The notes: a model not told the origin generated them from the sequence alone. Counted from the stretch's first letter, positions 33,960-45,094 are shown. The stretch is 64,000 nucleotides of DNA from Alviniconcha marisindica (GCA_018857735.1 JABMCL010003290.1:168762-232761), one strand, 5' to 3'. A program made the numbers and translations.

Positions 33960-34846
33960 TGATATGCATGGCATCCGACAGTGCATTACTTTAAATAATG
34001 GTTTCGGCCTTGTTCAGTATTTACAGCAATGTGTCAGATGTAGGAAAACCTAAGTGATTTTATTAGCCGTGCATATGTTTTACAGGAAAGGAAAGTTTAC
34101 AAACTTTACAAAGGGAAGTGTTGTGTCCACCATAGAGTTGTTGCATCCAACAGATAAAATGCTTAAAAAGGGCCTTTGACAAAATTACAACTATACAAGC
34201 AACTTGTTTAGTGCTGCAGTCATCAAATTTTGTTGCAGTGTAGGGAAATCAGCACTGTTATTTTATAACTATAAGCATTGTGAGCATGGGAAATGTTAAT
34301 TGTTATGTCCATCCAATAATCATTACATTCGACAGATAAAATGTACAAAAATGTCGTTGATGACCTTATTTCATGCTGCAGTCATGGAAACAACTATGCT
34401 TCATAAATTCTAATAAACACATCCTATTTTTGATTCAGTGTTGTGTTTCATTTTCATTTTATTAAAAAATTAAGGTAGCAGTCTGTCGGATGTAACACAG
34501 GACATCATAGTTATGATTTTGAATATGAAATAAAAAGCGAATTGAGTCAATTTAAGTTTTACTGTCTTGTTATAAACGATGGATGTTTATTTTCACCACA
34601 GATTGATAGCAATCATTAAATTCAAAGGTTAAATAAAAACAAACATTGTGTCCTGTGTTGCATCCGACAGATTCAGGTGTTCGTCTTTAAATGTCTTTTT
34701 CTCAGACTCACTTCATCAAGTTATTTTTTCAGACCTGAAATGTATATAAAAAAGACTTATCTTTTAAATGGTGTTACTTGCTAAATGACTTTTCTGCTTT
34801 TATTTTTCACTCTAATGTCCACCTTCTAAGCAGCACCTTTTGGCAC
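33960..34846 (-). mobile_element. Repeat element, GTGCCAAAAGGTGC terminus (copy 2)
   Basis: On the minus strand it starts with GTGCCAAAAGGTGC (34846-34833) and matches 1137-1735 to about 34200. Beyond that it continues with more copies of the CTGTYGGATGTAAC motif (34655, 34484, 34306, 34126, 34031 and 33971). No transposase was seen. Confidence 0.7.
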
Positions 34847-34935
34847 AGACAGCTTCTGTCAGTCTAAATATATAGATATATAGTTCCTTTTTTTATTTGT
34901 TTATTTAGAGAGAGAAAAACAACAACAGTTCCTAC

Positions 34936-35079
34936 CATGACTGCTTCTCTCAGTCGGTAGCTCACATCTTCTCCAATAAGGATTGCAATATCATCAGGCA
35001 CATTGTTGTGACCTGCAGTCTCTGCCATCAGCCGTACGGAATCCTTTGTAACGACAGCAAATGCCTTTTCCTCCATCAT
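34936..35079 (-). CDS. TAF6L: TAF6L-like gene, exon 1 (start and first half of histone fold)
   Basis: This is the start of a SAGA/PCAF-type TAF6L homologue. It encodes 48 residues from ATG at 35079 to a donor ATG/GTAGGA, phase 0. The block TKDSVRLMAETAGHN, then DDIAILIGEDVSYRLREA, aligns with RESVRLMAESTGLELSDE and VAALLAEDVCYRLREA of vertebrate TAF6L, the histone-fold alpha-1/alpha-2 region. I chose the first of two adjacent ATGs (35077-35079), because homologues begin only about a dozen residues before SVRLMAE. The frame stays open upstream to an ATG at 35175, but that part has no similarity and is likely 5' untranslated. The C-terminal half of the fold continues in exon 2 at 22598-22684. 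Confidence 0.9.
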
Positions 35080-35831
35080 AATTCTTGCTGCGCGAACGTC
35101 ACACACATCGTATGCCACTTGTCGCCAGGTATTGCAATTCCGAATTCCGAACACGATGCCCAAGACCATCCACATGAAATCAGATTCTCAAGCTGTTCAA
35201 CCTAAGCCAAACCGTTTGAGGTTCCAACATTATATAATTAATATATATAATCAAACCACTCAGGGATTCGAACCCAAAATGGAATCACGTGGTTGGCGAT
35301 TCTTGTGAATCTTGAGCAGCTGCTAAAGGTACGGCTCTGCAGAGACTCACTCGATGGTTAGTTCCAATGGTCCCAAAAAGCAGCATTTCCCGAAATGGCT
35401 CTAATTTTTAGGAATTCCCACTTTGAGCAGTTTTTCTCGAAGCATATCTACTAGACTAACACCAACCGTAGTGCAGATCATAAAGCATGATAAACATCAA
35501 GAGGAATAGAAAACAGAATCTCCTTATGTGTTTAGATAAGTCTTCTTGACTAACTCCCGCAGAGGGAGTACATACTATAACACTTCAGCTCACCTCGACA
35601 AGTTGAAATGTTTGGTTTGAGATTAAAGGAAGCCAGCTGGCTGCCATTATCCAGAACAGGAAGCGAATATATATATATATATCTTGTTTTCAACCATGTC
35701 AGAAACATACGGTAAACATTTTTTTTCTCTCTCCCCCCCCCCCTCCCCACTTCTCATGACAGTTGACCTATTGGATAAGTGTTTCAAGTGAGACTATAAA
35801 CTGAGGTCTCCCGTGTGTATACGCATGCAAG

Positions 35832-35866
<35 letters not shown>

Positions 35867-36415
35867 TATTATTTCTTTGGCTCATGGATGGCAATGTCGA
35901 ATGGCATGTTCACCAGAATAATCCAGCGCGCACTAAAAGCAAAAGTGTCAGTCTTCAGAATGATGAAGTGGGAACACTATTCGGAAGAAGAACGTCATCT
36001 GCCTTGAACTGGTTTCATTTAAGTTATTCATTCATCATTGGCGATCATTATCCCGTTTAGGTCCTCGAGCAGCCATTTAGGCCTTAGGGGGGACCACGGG
36101 ACACCCTGCTAGGACTAGCCACTAGGAGTGGTGCATGTCAGTCTGCAACACCCTCACGATCTCTACCAGGTCATTAGGCTGAAAATGCTGACCTGCCGAC
36201 TTAACCTGTCGCCAGGACCATACAGCTGATCAGTTTCTGCATGGAAAAAAAGAGTTGAAAATTACATTCAATTTTTTTTCTTCAGAAATTTGCATCGGGA
36301 AATCCTGAATGCATCATAAATTCATATTCAATTTAATATCACTCAAAAGATGGAGTTTTGGCTCTTTAAAATGGTGTGCCCTTTGCCCAGGAAACCGTTA
36401 CTTACCAATTAGAAT
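35080..36415. other. Upstream region of the TAF6L-like gene
   Basis: No clear promoter motif is called. A GGGTTCGAATCCC-type B-box sits on the minus strand near 35270, which suggests a tRNA-derived SINE relic, but no full element could be delimited. (TA)n tracts lie at 35667-35682 and 35835-35865. The phrase about CCAGAATAATCCAGCGCGC near 35915 recurs at 57870. Confidence 0.4.
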
Positions 36416-36419
36416 AAAA

Positions 36420-36951
36420 ATTAAAAGTGAGGATGAGGTTCAGGGTGCGTTTGAGCATGAGAATCCCAACAAAGCCACTGGCCTAGATAACATTGCACCA
36501 CGAGTACATAAGGCATGCGCTGAACAGCTTGCTTACATTTTTTGCATTTAATGTGTGTTTCTCCACAAATACTGTTCCAATTTCTTGGAAGACTGCATGC
36601 ATACCAAAATGACCTGTCATATTGTCCATGAATGATCTTCGACCTGTAGCGCTTACCTCTGCTGTGATGAAAGTATGTGAACACGTGGTCCTCTGTAAAT
36701 TGGAAAAGTTAGTAAAAGATTACATCGATCCACTACAGTTTGCTTACAGGAAAAACAGGAGTACTGATGATGCGGTTTTATACAGTTTAGAAAATATTTA
36801 CTCACATTTAGGAAAAACAGTACTGTAAAGACTTATGTTCTTCGATTTTTCCAGTGCCTTTAACATAATACAGCCACAATTACTTGTTCAAAAACTTTTA
36901 AATATGAAACTACCGTCATCCGTTATTGCATGGATTTTTGACTATCTTACA
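36420..36951 (+). mobile_element. Rex1/L2-like LINE, part 1 of 3 (RT fingers/palm)
   Basis: Frames read reverse-transcriptase blocks: NKATGLDNIAPRVHKACAEQ, NDLRPVALTSAVMKVCEHVV, DYIDPLQFAYRKNRSTDDAV and LFFDFSSAFN (short frameshifts between). It has no endonuclease domain upstream, so it is 5'-truncated. It breaks at CTTACA (36946-36951), where a DNA transposon is inserted. The reading resumes at 38658. 3' parts are at 38658-39323 and 41469-41990. Confidence 0.9.
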
Positions 36952-38657
36952 TAGTTGGGTTCTTCTTCAGTACTGGTCCTAGTTAGGGGGAATCAGAGGT
37001 CAAAACTGAAATAACTTGCAGCTTATCTCAATTAGGTTTGTTGTGTTCCACATACATCCTATTTTAAGGCACAATTAAAAGAAAAGCAGTTAGACCCCGA
37101 CTGCAAGTTAGGGTGGCTTCGAACATGTCCAAGAGTAGAGCATAACGCATGTTTCAGTGTGACATAAAAGTATCATTATGTAATATTTAGAGCAAGAACC
37201 TTATTATTTCATAGAAAGGTTTTGAATAACAATCATTAGGAGTAACTAAGTGCAAATTTTTAAGAGGGTTCATCCACTTGAGAGTAGAACAGCCTACCCG
37301 CAAAATTGTGACACTGAAACATGCGTGAATGGAAAGAAAAGTTTTTCCTTCAAATCAAACAAACACCATGGATCATGAACAAGTATTTATTCTTGTTAGT
37401 TTTTGATGCTGTGGACATATTCCAAAGTAATATTGGAACACTTCCTCAACTTCGGATGTTCTTTGAATTGTAACGCATGTTTTGCGTGACATGTAACGCA
37501 TGTTTCACATGACATTCAATAATCACTCAGGTTGGAAACTGTTAAAAGCCTGTAGAAAATGTATTTTTTCAGAGTATTTGTACACATTACATGTATGTAA
37601 CTTGTAAGCATTTGTTTTGAGTTTGACCAAAAAAAAATTAGTTTGACAAGTTTTGCTTATGTGAAGAAGAAAAAAAGGGAAAAAAGAAGAAGTGATGAGC
37701 AGTACTAGTAATGTTTACGTGAATTGACTGAAACTTAACATGAAAATTGAATCAATCATCTGTTCTCATGCAAAACAATGACAACTTCAAGCAACTTTTA
37801 TTCTGTAAGAAACCCGCTGCATTTGACACCGGTCTGTAGTGGCTTAGTTTTGTAAGCTGATCAGCAGGCACCCAAGGGATGTCATCAGTTGCAGGGAACG
37901 AGAAGCTGCTCTGATTTTCACGCAGGAACTTTATCTGCACTTCTCCAGATGAAGCCTTGTAGTCTAGAACCTTGATTTAACAGAGCCAACAAGTGAAATC
38001 ACAGCACAAGTTTCAGTCCACAACACATCACATTCAGAGACAGCAATCAAAGTTGGAGGAAATGGAAAAACAAGATGGTAGTAAACTAGTACATATATAG
38101 TTAATAGTATGCTGCCTCAGACCCCTGTCTTTTTCATGAATGCTAATGCACCCCCCCCCCCCCACCCCCCACCCCCACCCCCCCCCCAGGACCCAAACAA
38201 AAACAAAACAAAAAACATGAGTAAGAAAAAGAAAAGAAAAACGACACAAGTAGTAGTACAGTTCTACTGAGTATATTGATACTATTAATATTATGTTGAA
38301 TTCTTTCCAGCATGATTGTTGTACAGAGACATACTGAGCAGTCCTAAAATTAGCTTTCTGGTGCTTTTGCATGTTGCAACTTTGCAAACAAATTAGATAT
38401 GTCTGAATATTTTTGTATATTTTTTAATATTTCCCATTTTTGGCCGCCATTTTTGCGTAACATGGGAGTATATTTTGCTAATAAAAAATAAACAAAACAT
38501 TTTTTTCCTACTATATTGCTCTCATTGCTTCTTGGGTGTATAACAAAGGGAATTTTCTCCATTTGGTGTGAAAAAAAGGAACTGGTTTACAACAAAACTG
38601 TTACAAAGTGAGTGACTACCAATTAGGACCAGCACTGAAGAAGAACCCGGTTACATT
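36952..38657. mobile_element. Short copy of the inverted-repeat element, inserted in the LINE
   Basis: The core from GGGTTCTTCTTCAGT (36957) to its inverted partner ending at 38648 matches 26674-29540 with one 1160-bp gap. CTTACA flanks the whole segment on both sides (36946-36951 and 38658-38663) and the LINE frame is restored if one copy is removed, so CTTACA is a plausible 6-bp duplication. TTACAT at 36948 and 38651 is an alternative. The last exon of the carried gene is retained near 37800-37960 with a small indel. Confidence 0.85.
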
Positions 38658-39323
38658 CTTACAAGCAGACTTCAATGTGTAACTTGTAAGGCTAAATGGA
38701 TTACTGTCATCTTCTATTAGAACAAACACTGGTGCACCTCAAGGTACAGTTTTAGCAACCTTTTTGTTTGCGCTGTATACAGCTGACTGTAGAAGCACTG
38801 ATGAGTCATGTCCTCTAGTAAAATTTGCAGATGATACAGATCTGGTTGGAAAAATTAGTAATGATGAAGATGCGCTATACCAGAAGCAGACTGAAAACTT
38901 TGTGAATTGGTATGATAAAAATTACGTGTATTTGAATGTTTCCAAAACAAAAGAGATGTGCATTGATTTAGGAAGAATCAAAGATGTCCCAAACCAGTCT
39001 ACATTAAAGAAGAAGCAGTGGAGAGAGTAGATACATATAAGTATTTAGGTGTGTTTTTGATAGTAAATTGAACTGGAAAGAGAACATCAGCTCTGTGCTG
39101 AAAAAGTGAACTCTAGAATGTATTGCATGAGAAGCTGAGATCATTTGGAGTAAATTCAGATATGCTAGTAACTTTTTATTATGCTGTAAAAGTGTAATAT
39201 GTAGTATTATTATGTTTGGTTCCGTCTGTTGGGGTGGAAATATTTCAAAATTAGATAGAGGGAGGTTGGAAAAGATTGTAAAAAAAGCAAGTCATGTTGT
39301 GGGAAAGCCACTGGACAGTTTTA
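38658..39323 (+). mobile_element. Rex1/L2-like LINE, part 2 of 3 (RT palm/thumb)
   Basis: The frame reads STGAPQGTVLAPF-like text (NTGAPQGTVLATFLFALYTA), then the catalytic KFADDTDLVG box, LNVSKTKEMCIDLGR, and a thumb region with HVVGKPLDSF. FADD is the usual variant of the reverse-transcriptase active site in this group. Several frameshifts are present. It stops at 39323, where a second transposon with a TA duplication is inserted. Confidence 0.9.
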
Positions 39324-41468
39324 AAGGACAAGTCCAAGGTTTGGGGTGATTTTTGACACGACTTCCGTTAAAGTTCGCCGAGAACAATGATGTAGGTGAA
39401 ATTGTGATCTGAGGGTTATAAATGCACGAAAACAGGCATTTTCTGTCGTACTGAAAATCATGTGCACATATGCGCACTACGTCACTCTGGGGAGTTGCTG
39501 CAAAATGGCTAGTAGCCACAGGGTAACCGACTTTGAAAAAATTCCAGTTCAAATCTCCAAGGATGAAGCTCCGACGCCACTGTCAGTAGTTGGGCCTTTG
39601 TTTATTTCCTCCTTGTTATTTCATCTTTCTCGAACCTTGTTAGGTGCATGGCGTTTCAGTCTTTTTCGTTCTGTTTACTCTAGCTTTCACAACAGGCTAG
39701 ACCTCATCAGGAAGCCTGCCTTTATTGGGTGTTTATTTTCCCCCCAATTTATCCTTGTTTGTTTCATCATTGTAAAAATGAAAAGATTTGTTCGTTTTAG
39801 TTCAGTAGACTAGCAATTTCGTGGCCTCCCTGGGTTAGGGTTTCAGGTTGGGCTAGCTACCAGTTCTTGCCATTCACTGTTTTTTTCTCTTGGCTTGCCC
39901 TTTTGTTTCTCGAGTTATATTGTTCATTTACGGTGTACGAATGAGGGGGGTAGTCTTGATGTTTAATGAGACCTCTCATCCTTTCTTTGTGTGGGGTAGT
40001 TCGTGAACGTCTGTTGCCCTGGTGTGATGTTGTCACTGCTAAGTGGGTTGTATCATGTACACGGATTACGTGTATCCAGCCTTTGTCCCGTGCTCGCTGA
40101 CATTACTTGCCTCCCTTTCTTTTCAAAAAGTGTTGTTGTTGTTGTTTTCTGTCTCTTTTCCCCTTCTTTTTCACCATGCGTTCTTTCTTTTTTATCTTTG
40201 GTTTATTGGCCATTTTGTACCCGCTTGTTAGCTTGCCTGAATAGGGCAGCCATTTTGTATTTTCTTGTCGTTCTGCATTTGTTTACATCCCAATGCTTTG
40301 TCATCAGTAGTCCTGATTAGTGTTTGCTTTATCAGTCTGCAGCTTTGTTTTTCTAGATGGAAGCCGGTTAGTGAGGGGTTACTTTACAGTTAGTTATGGT
40401 TAGTTTGGCTTTCCTTCTGTTTGTCGTTGGCGCAGTATTTTTGCTCTGTGCTCTTATGACTGTAGTCATCCACTCCTTTGTTGCAGGCAGTAGACTATTA
40501 GACTGTTGTGATTTGGTGGTGTGTTTTTGTGTTTGTTTTTTCTACCTTATGCTTGCATGTAGGCAATTGTTTGGGGTTTTGAGGTGGTTTCAGCTGTTTT
40601 GTTTGTTACATTTGATGTCGGCTGTTTGCTTGCCTGATTAGGGCAGCCATTTTTCGTTTGCCACCAGCATTTGTGGTTTGGTCTTTCTTTTCTTTCCACA
40701 GGCATTTGTGGTGTGTTCTTTCTTTCTTTGCCACAGGCATTTGTGTACAGTTTCTTTCTTTCGTGACTTTTCTGCTGTAGGCATTCATGTTAGACTTTGT
40801 GTCTTTGCCTTGTTAGTGCTTGTTTCAGGGTATCAGTGTATCTCTCAATGGGTATCATGCTGTGCGCTTGCTGCTCATCAGCTTCATCCTTGGAGATTTG
40901 AACTGGATTTTTTTTGCAAGTCAGTTACCCTGTGGACAGCCCTACAAATTCCGCTTTGAAGCAAATCCCATTTGGTATTTCTCCATAGAGTTTATGAAAT
41001 CGCACTCAGGGAAGTGCTCACTACACAAATGACTGAGGTGCAGCATCAAAGTCAGATTGTTTGAATTGTACAAATTTGGCCCATTTTCACCTCACAGCGG
41101 GTCAATTCCGCGGGAACTGGTGCATAGTTATCTTTGGGTTTCTTGTGAGTTGTTAAAGTTTGCTGCAACACAGTAGGCGGCATGGTTAGAGCTTTTTGTC
41201 GACCACACGCATACACATTCAGTGTACAACCTAAGATGGCAAACCGCACTGACTCCCCAGACTGATGCGACATCACTTCCCAGAAAGTCACGTGACTGAT
41301 GGAGACCCGAGACAGCAGTCTCGGCCAGCCTACAGAAAATAAAATCGAGTAAAAACCAACATAAACATTTTTTTTCATTTTTTATTTCATTAAATCTCAA
41401 ACTAGTGACTCATTTGTCAATCATTTCGATGGTCATTTTGTATATTTAAAAACCTTGGACTTTTCCTT
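39324..41468. mobile_element. 2.1-kb DNA transposon with AAGGACAAGTCC termini
   Basis: The left end AAGGACAAGTCCAAGGTTT and right end (as reverse complement) AAGGAAAAGTCCAAGGTTT differ once in 19. TA flanks both ends (39322-39323 and 41469-41470). Further in, GGTAACYGACTT and CCAGTTCAAATCTCC occur in opposite orientation at 39521-39590 and 40885-40935, so the inverted repeats are long and imperfect. The minus strand has an open frame at 41052-41378 of unknown meaning. No transposase was recognised. A truncated copy is at 8917-9920. Confidence 0.8.
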
Positions 41469-41990
41469 TAGACTTTACACGAAAAGAGACTGTACAGAAC
41501 ACTAATGCAAATATTAAAAGACCCTACACACCCAATGAGACACTGCTTTGACAACAGACGTAGCAACTGGAGTGGAAGATTTTTACTTCCGAGAACAAAT
41601 ACAAACCGTTATGAAGTCTTGTTTTTACCCTCGGCTCTGTCAGTTTTTAATGAAAATTATAGCAGTCATTAACTGGTGTGCACAGCGTCAAGACGTCTGT
41701 TGGGGATGATAGCTTTCTAAAAAGGGAGGGTTGGGGATGTGTGAACCAAATTTATTTTTATTTAATTTGAAGTTTTTAGTTTTGGTTTGACGGGAAAAAG
41801 CATTATTCCGGAAATTTTGGGTTTCATTCAATTTTGGATGCAGAAGAGAAAAGGGGTTAAGTCTAAGAGTGTGTATGTGCGTGTGTTTAATGACTTAGAA
41901 TTATTGAGATATATATTCTTCAGTGTGCGATCGAACAACAGCTTCAATTTCCCGCTGGGATGAATAAAGTATAATGTTATTGTTACCTTC
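41469..41990 (+). mobile_element. Rex1/L2-like LINE, part 3 of 3 (C-terminus and 3' end)
   Basis: The frame reads LHEKRLYRTLMQILKDPTHP, SGRFLLPRTNTNRYE and LPSALSVFNEN and then stops at about 41671. The 3' end (CAATTTCCCGCTGGGATGAA then TAAAGTAT) is typical of this LINE type. A one-base shift relative to part 2 confirms that the copy is dead. Confidence 0.9.
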
Positions 41991-41999
41991 TGAGCTTCG

Positions 42000-42470
42000 T
42001 TTCATATTTTTAGAATTACTTCTGTGTATGAGGACCACTTTTTTTTTTTTTTTATAAATATCTTTTACTCATGCTAGGTTGTATTACAATTCATATTTTG
42101 TCATGATAGCATGGAAACACAGGAAATAAAATATGTGTTTGGGTCACGGGTCATTCTCCTGAAAACTGGACCAAAGCGGTGCTGCATTCCCAATGAAACA
42201 AAAATTAAATTAAAACATGAAACTTTTTAAACTACCGCTATATTTCTGATGTAGTGTGCTTGGAGAAATGAGGGAAATGCCACAATGGGTGAATGCATCA
42301 TTATTTCTTGTGCTGTGAGTCCTTTTGGGTAAAGATCACTACAATTTCATGGCCGCCATTTGTGCTGTATGTGATGTATTATTTGACTACAAAAGGGAAA
42401 GCACTGTGGTGTCTTCAAACTCAATTTGATAGTAGATCATCATAAGCAAATAAGTGTCCAGTGAAAATAT
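42000..42470. other. Unassigned sequence
   Basis: A poly-T tract lies at 42038-42053. No exon or element was recognised. Confidence 0.4.
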
Positions 42471-42479
42471 TGGATTCCT

Positions 42480-42800
42480 GTGTTCAAGGTCAATGTCACA
42501 ACCAAGGTTAAAAGTTTCAGTTAATGTTAGTTTGGATATCTTATAAATCGCTGAACCATTTGAAACCAAACCCAGTATGGTGATACATCATGATAAGCCA
42601 GAGTGTCATGTAAAAAAAAAAGGGTTGCTATCTTCAAGGTCAAGGTCACAGTAACTGAGTTTGGGTTCATACAATGAAATCATGACTATTTCTATTATAT
42701 GTTCTGAACTGCTGAGGTTTTGGCGACCAACTTAGTTTGACAGAGTGTCTTGTAAAAAGGTAGCTTTGCTGTATTCAAGGTCAAGGTCACAGTGAAGGTT
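42480..42800. repeat. Three diverged repeats of about 145 bp with TCAAGGTCAAGGTCAC
   Basis: The core TTCAAGGTCAAGGTCACAG occurs near 42633 and 42775, with a one-base variant near 42483. Between cores lie related words (CAGAGTGTCWTGTAAAAA, AAACYNAGTWTGG). Confidence 0.75.
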
Positions 42801-43389
42801 CTGAACTTCAGTGAATGTTTGCCCGGACAATATCTTGATCGGTAAAACTGATTTTTGGTGATGCATCATCATCCCAAGTATCATTCAAAAATTCATTTTG
42901 CTATGCAAGGAAAAACCCAATCGTTTCTACTAGATCTTCAAAAACGAAACTTTTGCAATCTAAATTAGCTTGAGGGTACATCATCACAACTTACCCCAAG
43001 ACAGGGTAAGACACCTGAAAAGATTTTCTTGCTTTTACACAGGGGTGAGACAGAGAATATGGTTTGGGGTGACTGTGGTCTAGTTGCTGCCATCTTGGCC
43101 TCCCGATATCTAAAGCAGGGGTCCATACTGGTTTCCCAATCAAGAAAATTGGAAAGAACATTGTTTTGTGATGAATAAAACTTGTTTATTAACTTTTTTG
43201 GTCAATGGTTCAAGTGTGTGATTTTTATATCCTTTTGTACTTGTGATGATTCAAATAACATGAGAAAATTACTAATTAAGTCGTTTGGGTTTTTAACTTT
43301 GAAAGCAAGAAACAATACCCCTCTGACATGTATATTTATTTAAAAGGTTTCAGACCAAGTTGGTGCAACGCATCACCCCCCTCCTCCAA

Positions 43390-43690
43390 ATTATTTAAAG
43401 GGGGGGGGGGGGGGGGGGTGGGGGAAAAAAAAAAAAAAAATTTAAATTATTTTTAGCTTCAAGTTTTTTAAACCAAAACTTTAAAAAATTTATTTTTTTA
43501 ATGCACAAGTACCCTTGTAAGGAAAATTTGATAATAAAAAGGGAAAATTTCAAAGGCCCAGCCAACCTGTTCGATTTCTTTCTTTTTAAACAGAGCAGAA
43601 TTTTGAAAACCCAATTTTGTACCCTGCTTTTATGTCTTTTCACGGGGAAGAAAGTTTCTTTTCCAAATAATAACATTAAAAAAATCACAC
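43390..43690. other. Homopolymer-smeared, probably erroneous sequence
   Basis: A 20-base poly-G is followed by poly-A and runs such as AAAATTTAAATT and GGGGAAGAAAG. The style is the same as 30340-31420. Frames here are not called. Confidence 0.6.
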
Positions 43691-43744
43691 TTTGAATTTT
43701 TACCCACTATGTCACAGTTTTGACCAGTTTTCAGGAGAATGACC

Positions 43745-43746
<2 letters not shown>

Positions 43747-43782
<36 letters not shown>
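43747..43782. repeat. (GT)n microsatellite
   Basis: About 17 GT units. Confidence 0.95.
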
Positions 43783-43783
<1 letters not shown>

Positions 43784-43799
43784 TAAGAGGTGTGATTCC

Positions 43800-45080
43800 A
43801 GGTTGGTTATCAGGACATTATAAATTTCTGGATTCTTTTTCTCATTCAAAGGTGTCTACCTCCATACTGTATGGACATTTTACCTCCTGCTTCTTTAGGC
43901 TATGAATTTGCATTCCCAGATTAATGCAAAGTCTATACATATCATATATAAGAACCTTATCTCTATCTCTTTCTTATTCTGGAACTATGATTGGTTGAAT
44001 TATGCTGCCATTGAAAACTCTGTAACTGTCTTATTTGCCATTGAAAACTCTATAACTGTCTTATTATGTTCCCCCCTCTCATTTACACATGTTTACAGAT
44101 CTCTTTAAACATTACCTCATATGTTGTTACAATGTTAGAATAGGTTGGAATGGATTATCTGATGCTCAGTATGTTAATACCAGAATCATGACCACAGATC
44201 TTTCCATTCTATAATTATAATTGATCTTATGATGCTACCACCAAAGACAATGTGAAAATGAGACATTTTAGCATTGTGGCATGCTGTAATAGTGTAATTC
44301 CAACATTTGACTTTTTGAGGGAGGACCAGTACTCCAAAAATTATGTTTATTCTGTGTAGTGCAAGCTCTGAATAACAGAAGTTGTAGAGATAATATATGA
44401 ATAAAATTTTGTATGTGAGACTGAGAGGCATGGAAAAACAAACATTTTGTCAAATGTGCATAAAACACCTAAATGTGTTGATATTTGAGGGACATTATCT
44501 CAGAAACTATCAGATAAATGCATGAAATTTTTCTCTTTAATATGACGTATGACTGGATTGTATTGTCTGAGTTTCAAAATTTGGCTGGACCTACCTGCTG
44601 TTACCAAACTCAATGATGGCCTGAATGTCAGGTCATAATACTTTTTAATTGCAATAAAAGCTGAAAATTTTACTGCACTACTTTACACTACACTACACAA
44701 GACTAGATTTCACGTTTTGACAAATCTCAGGCTTCTCTCTTTTCTGACACAAGGGAGCTTTGTGTACATGTTTTTTTTTTTCTTCATTGGCACATGTTAG
44801 AATCACCATACACAGTGAAAACTATAAAACTATAAAAGAAGTTATACTTTATGTGCATGCATTGGTTACATTGGCTTATAAACTGTAATAATAATAATAA
44901 TAATGTACATTTATCATGCGCTCATCAATGCCCTGAGCGCTCACATGATACATATTAACCTAAATATGATATTCTATACACTGTAGACTATATATGCCTG
45001 CAGTATTTTTTTCTGGTGCCATAATGAGAATATGTACTTTGTCAAAACAAAATGGAAGGACTGTATTCTGATTGTCACTA
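43800..45080. other. Unassigned sequence with an L2-type 3' tail relic
   Basis: At 44886-44940 (AAT)n followed by GTACATTTATCATGCGC looks like the reversed 3' end of an L2-type element. CATTGAAAACTCTRTAACTGT is duplicated at 44006 and 44038. No exon was recognised. Confidence 0.4.
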
Positions 45081-45094
45081 CTCTCATTGTCACT

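Noticed and set aside
35260..35345. Possible tRNA gene on the minus strand (GGGTTCGAATCCC B-box)
   Set aside because: No acceptable A-box or cloverleaf stems could be built upstream, so a SINE relic is more likely.
42387..42569. Minus-strand frame in the TCAAGGTCA repeat region
   Set aside because: It crosses a diverged repeat and has no splice sites or domain.
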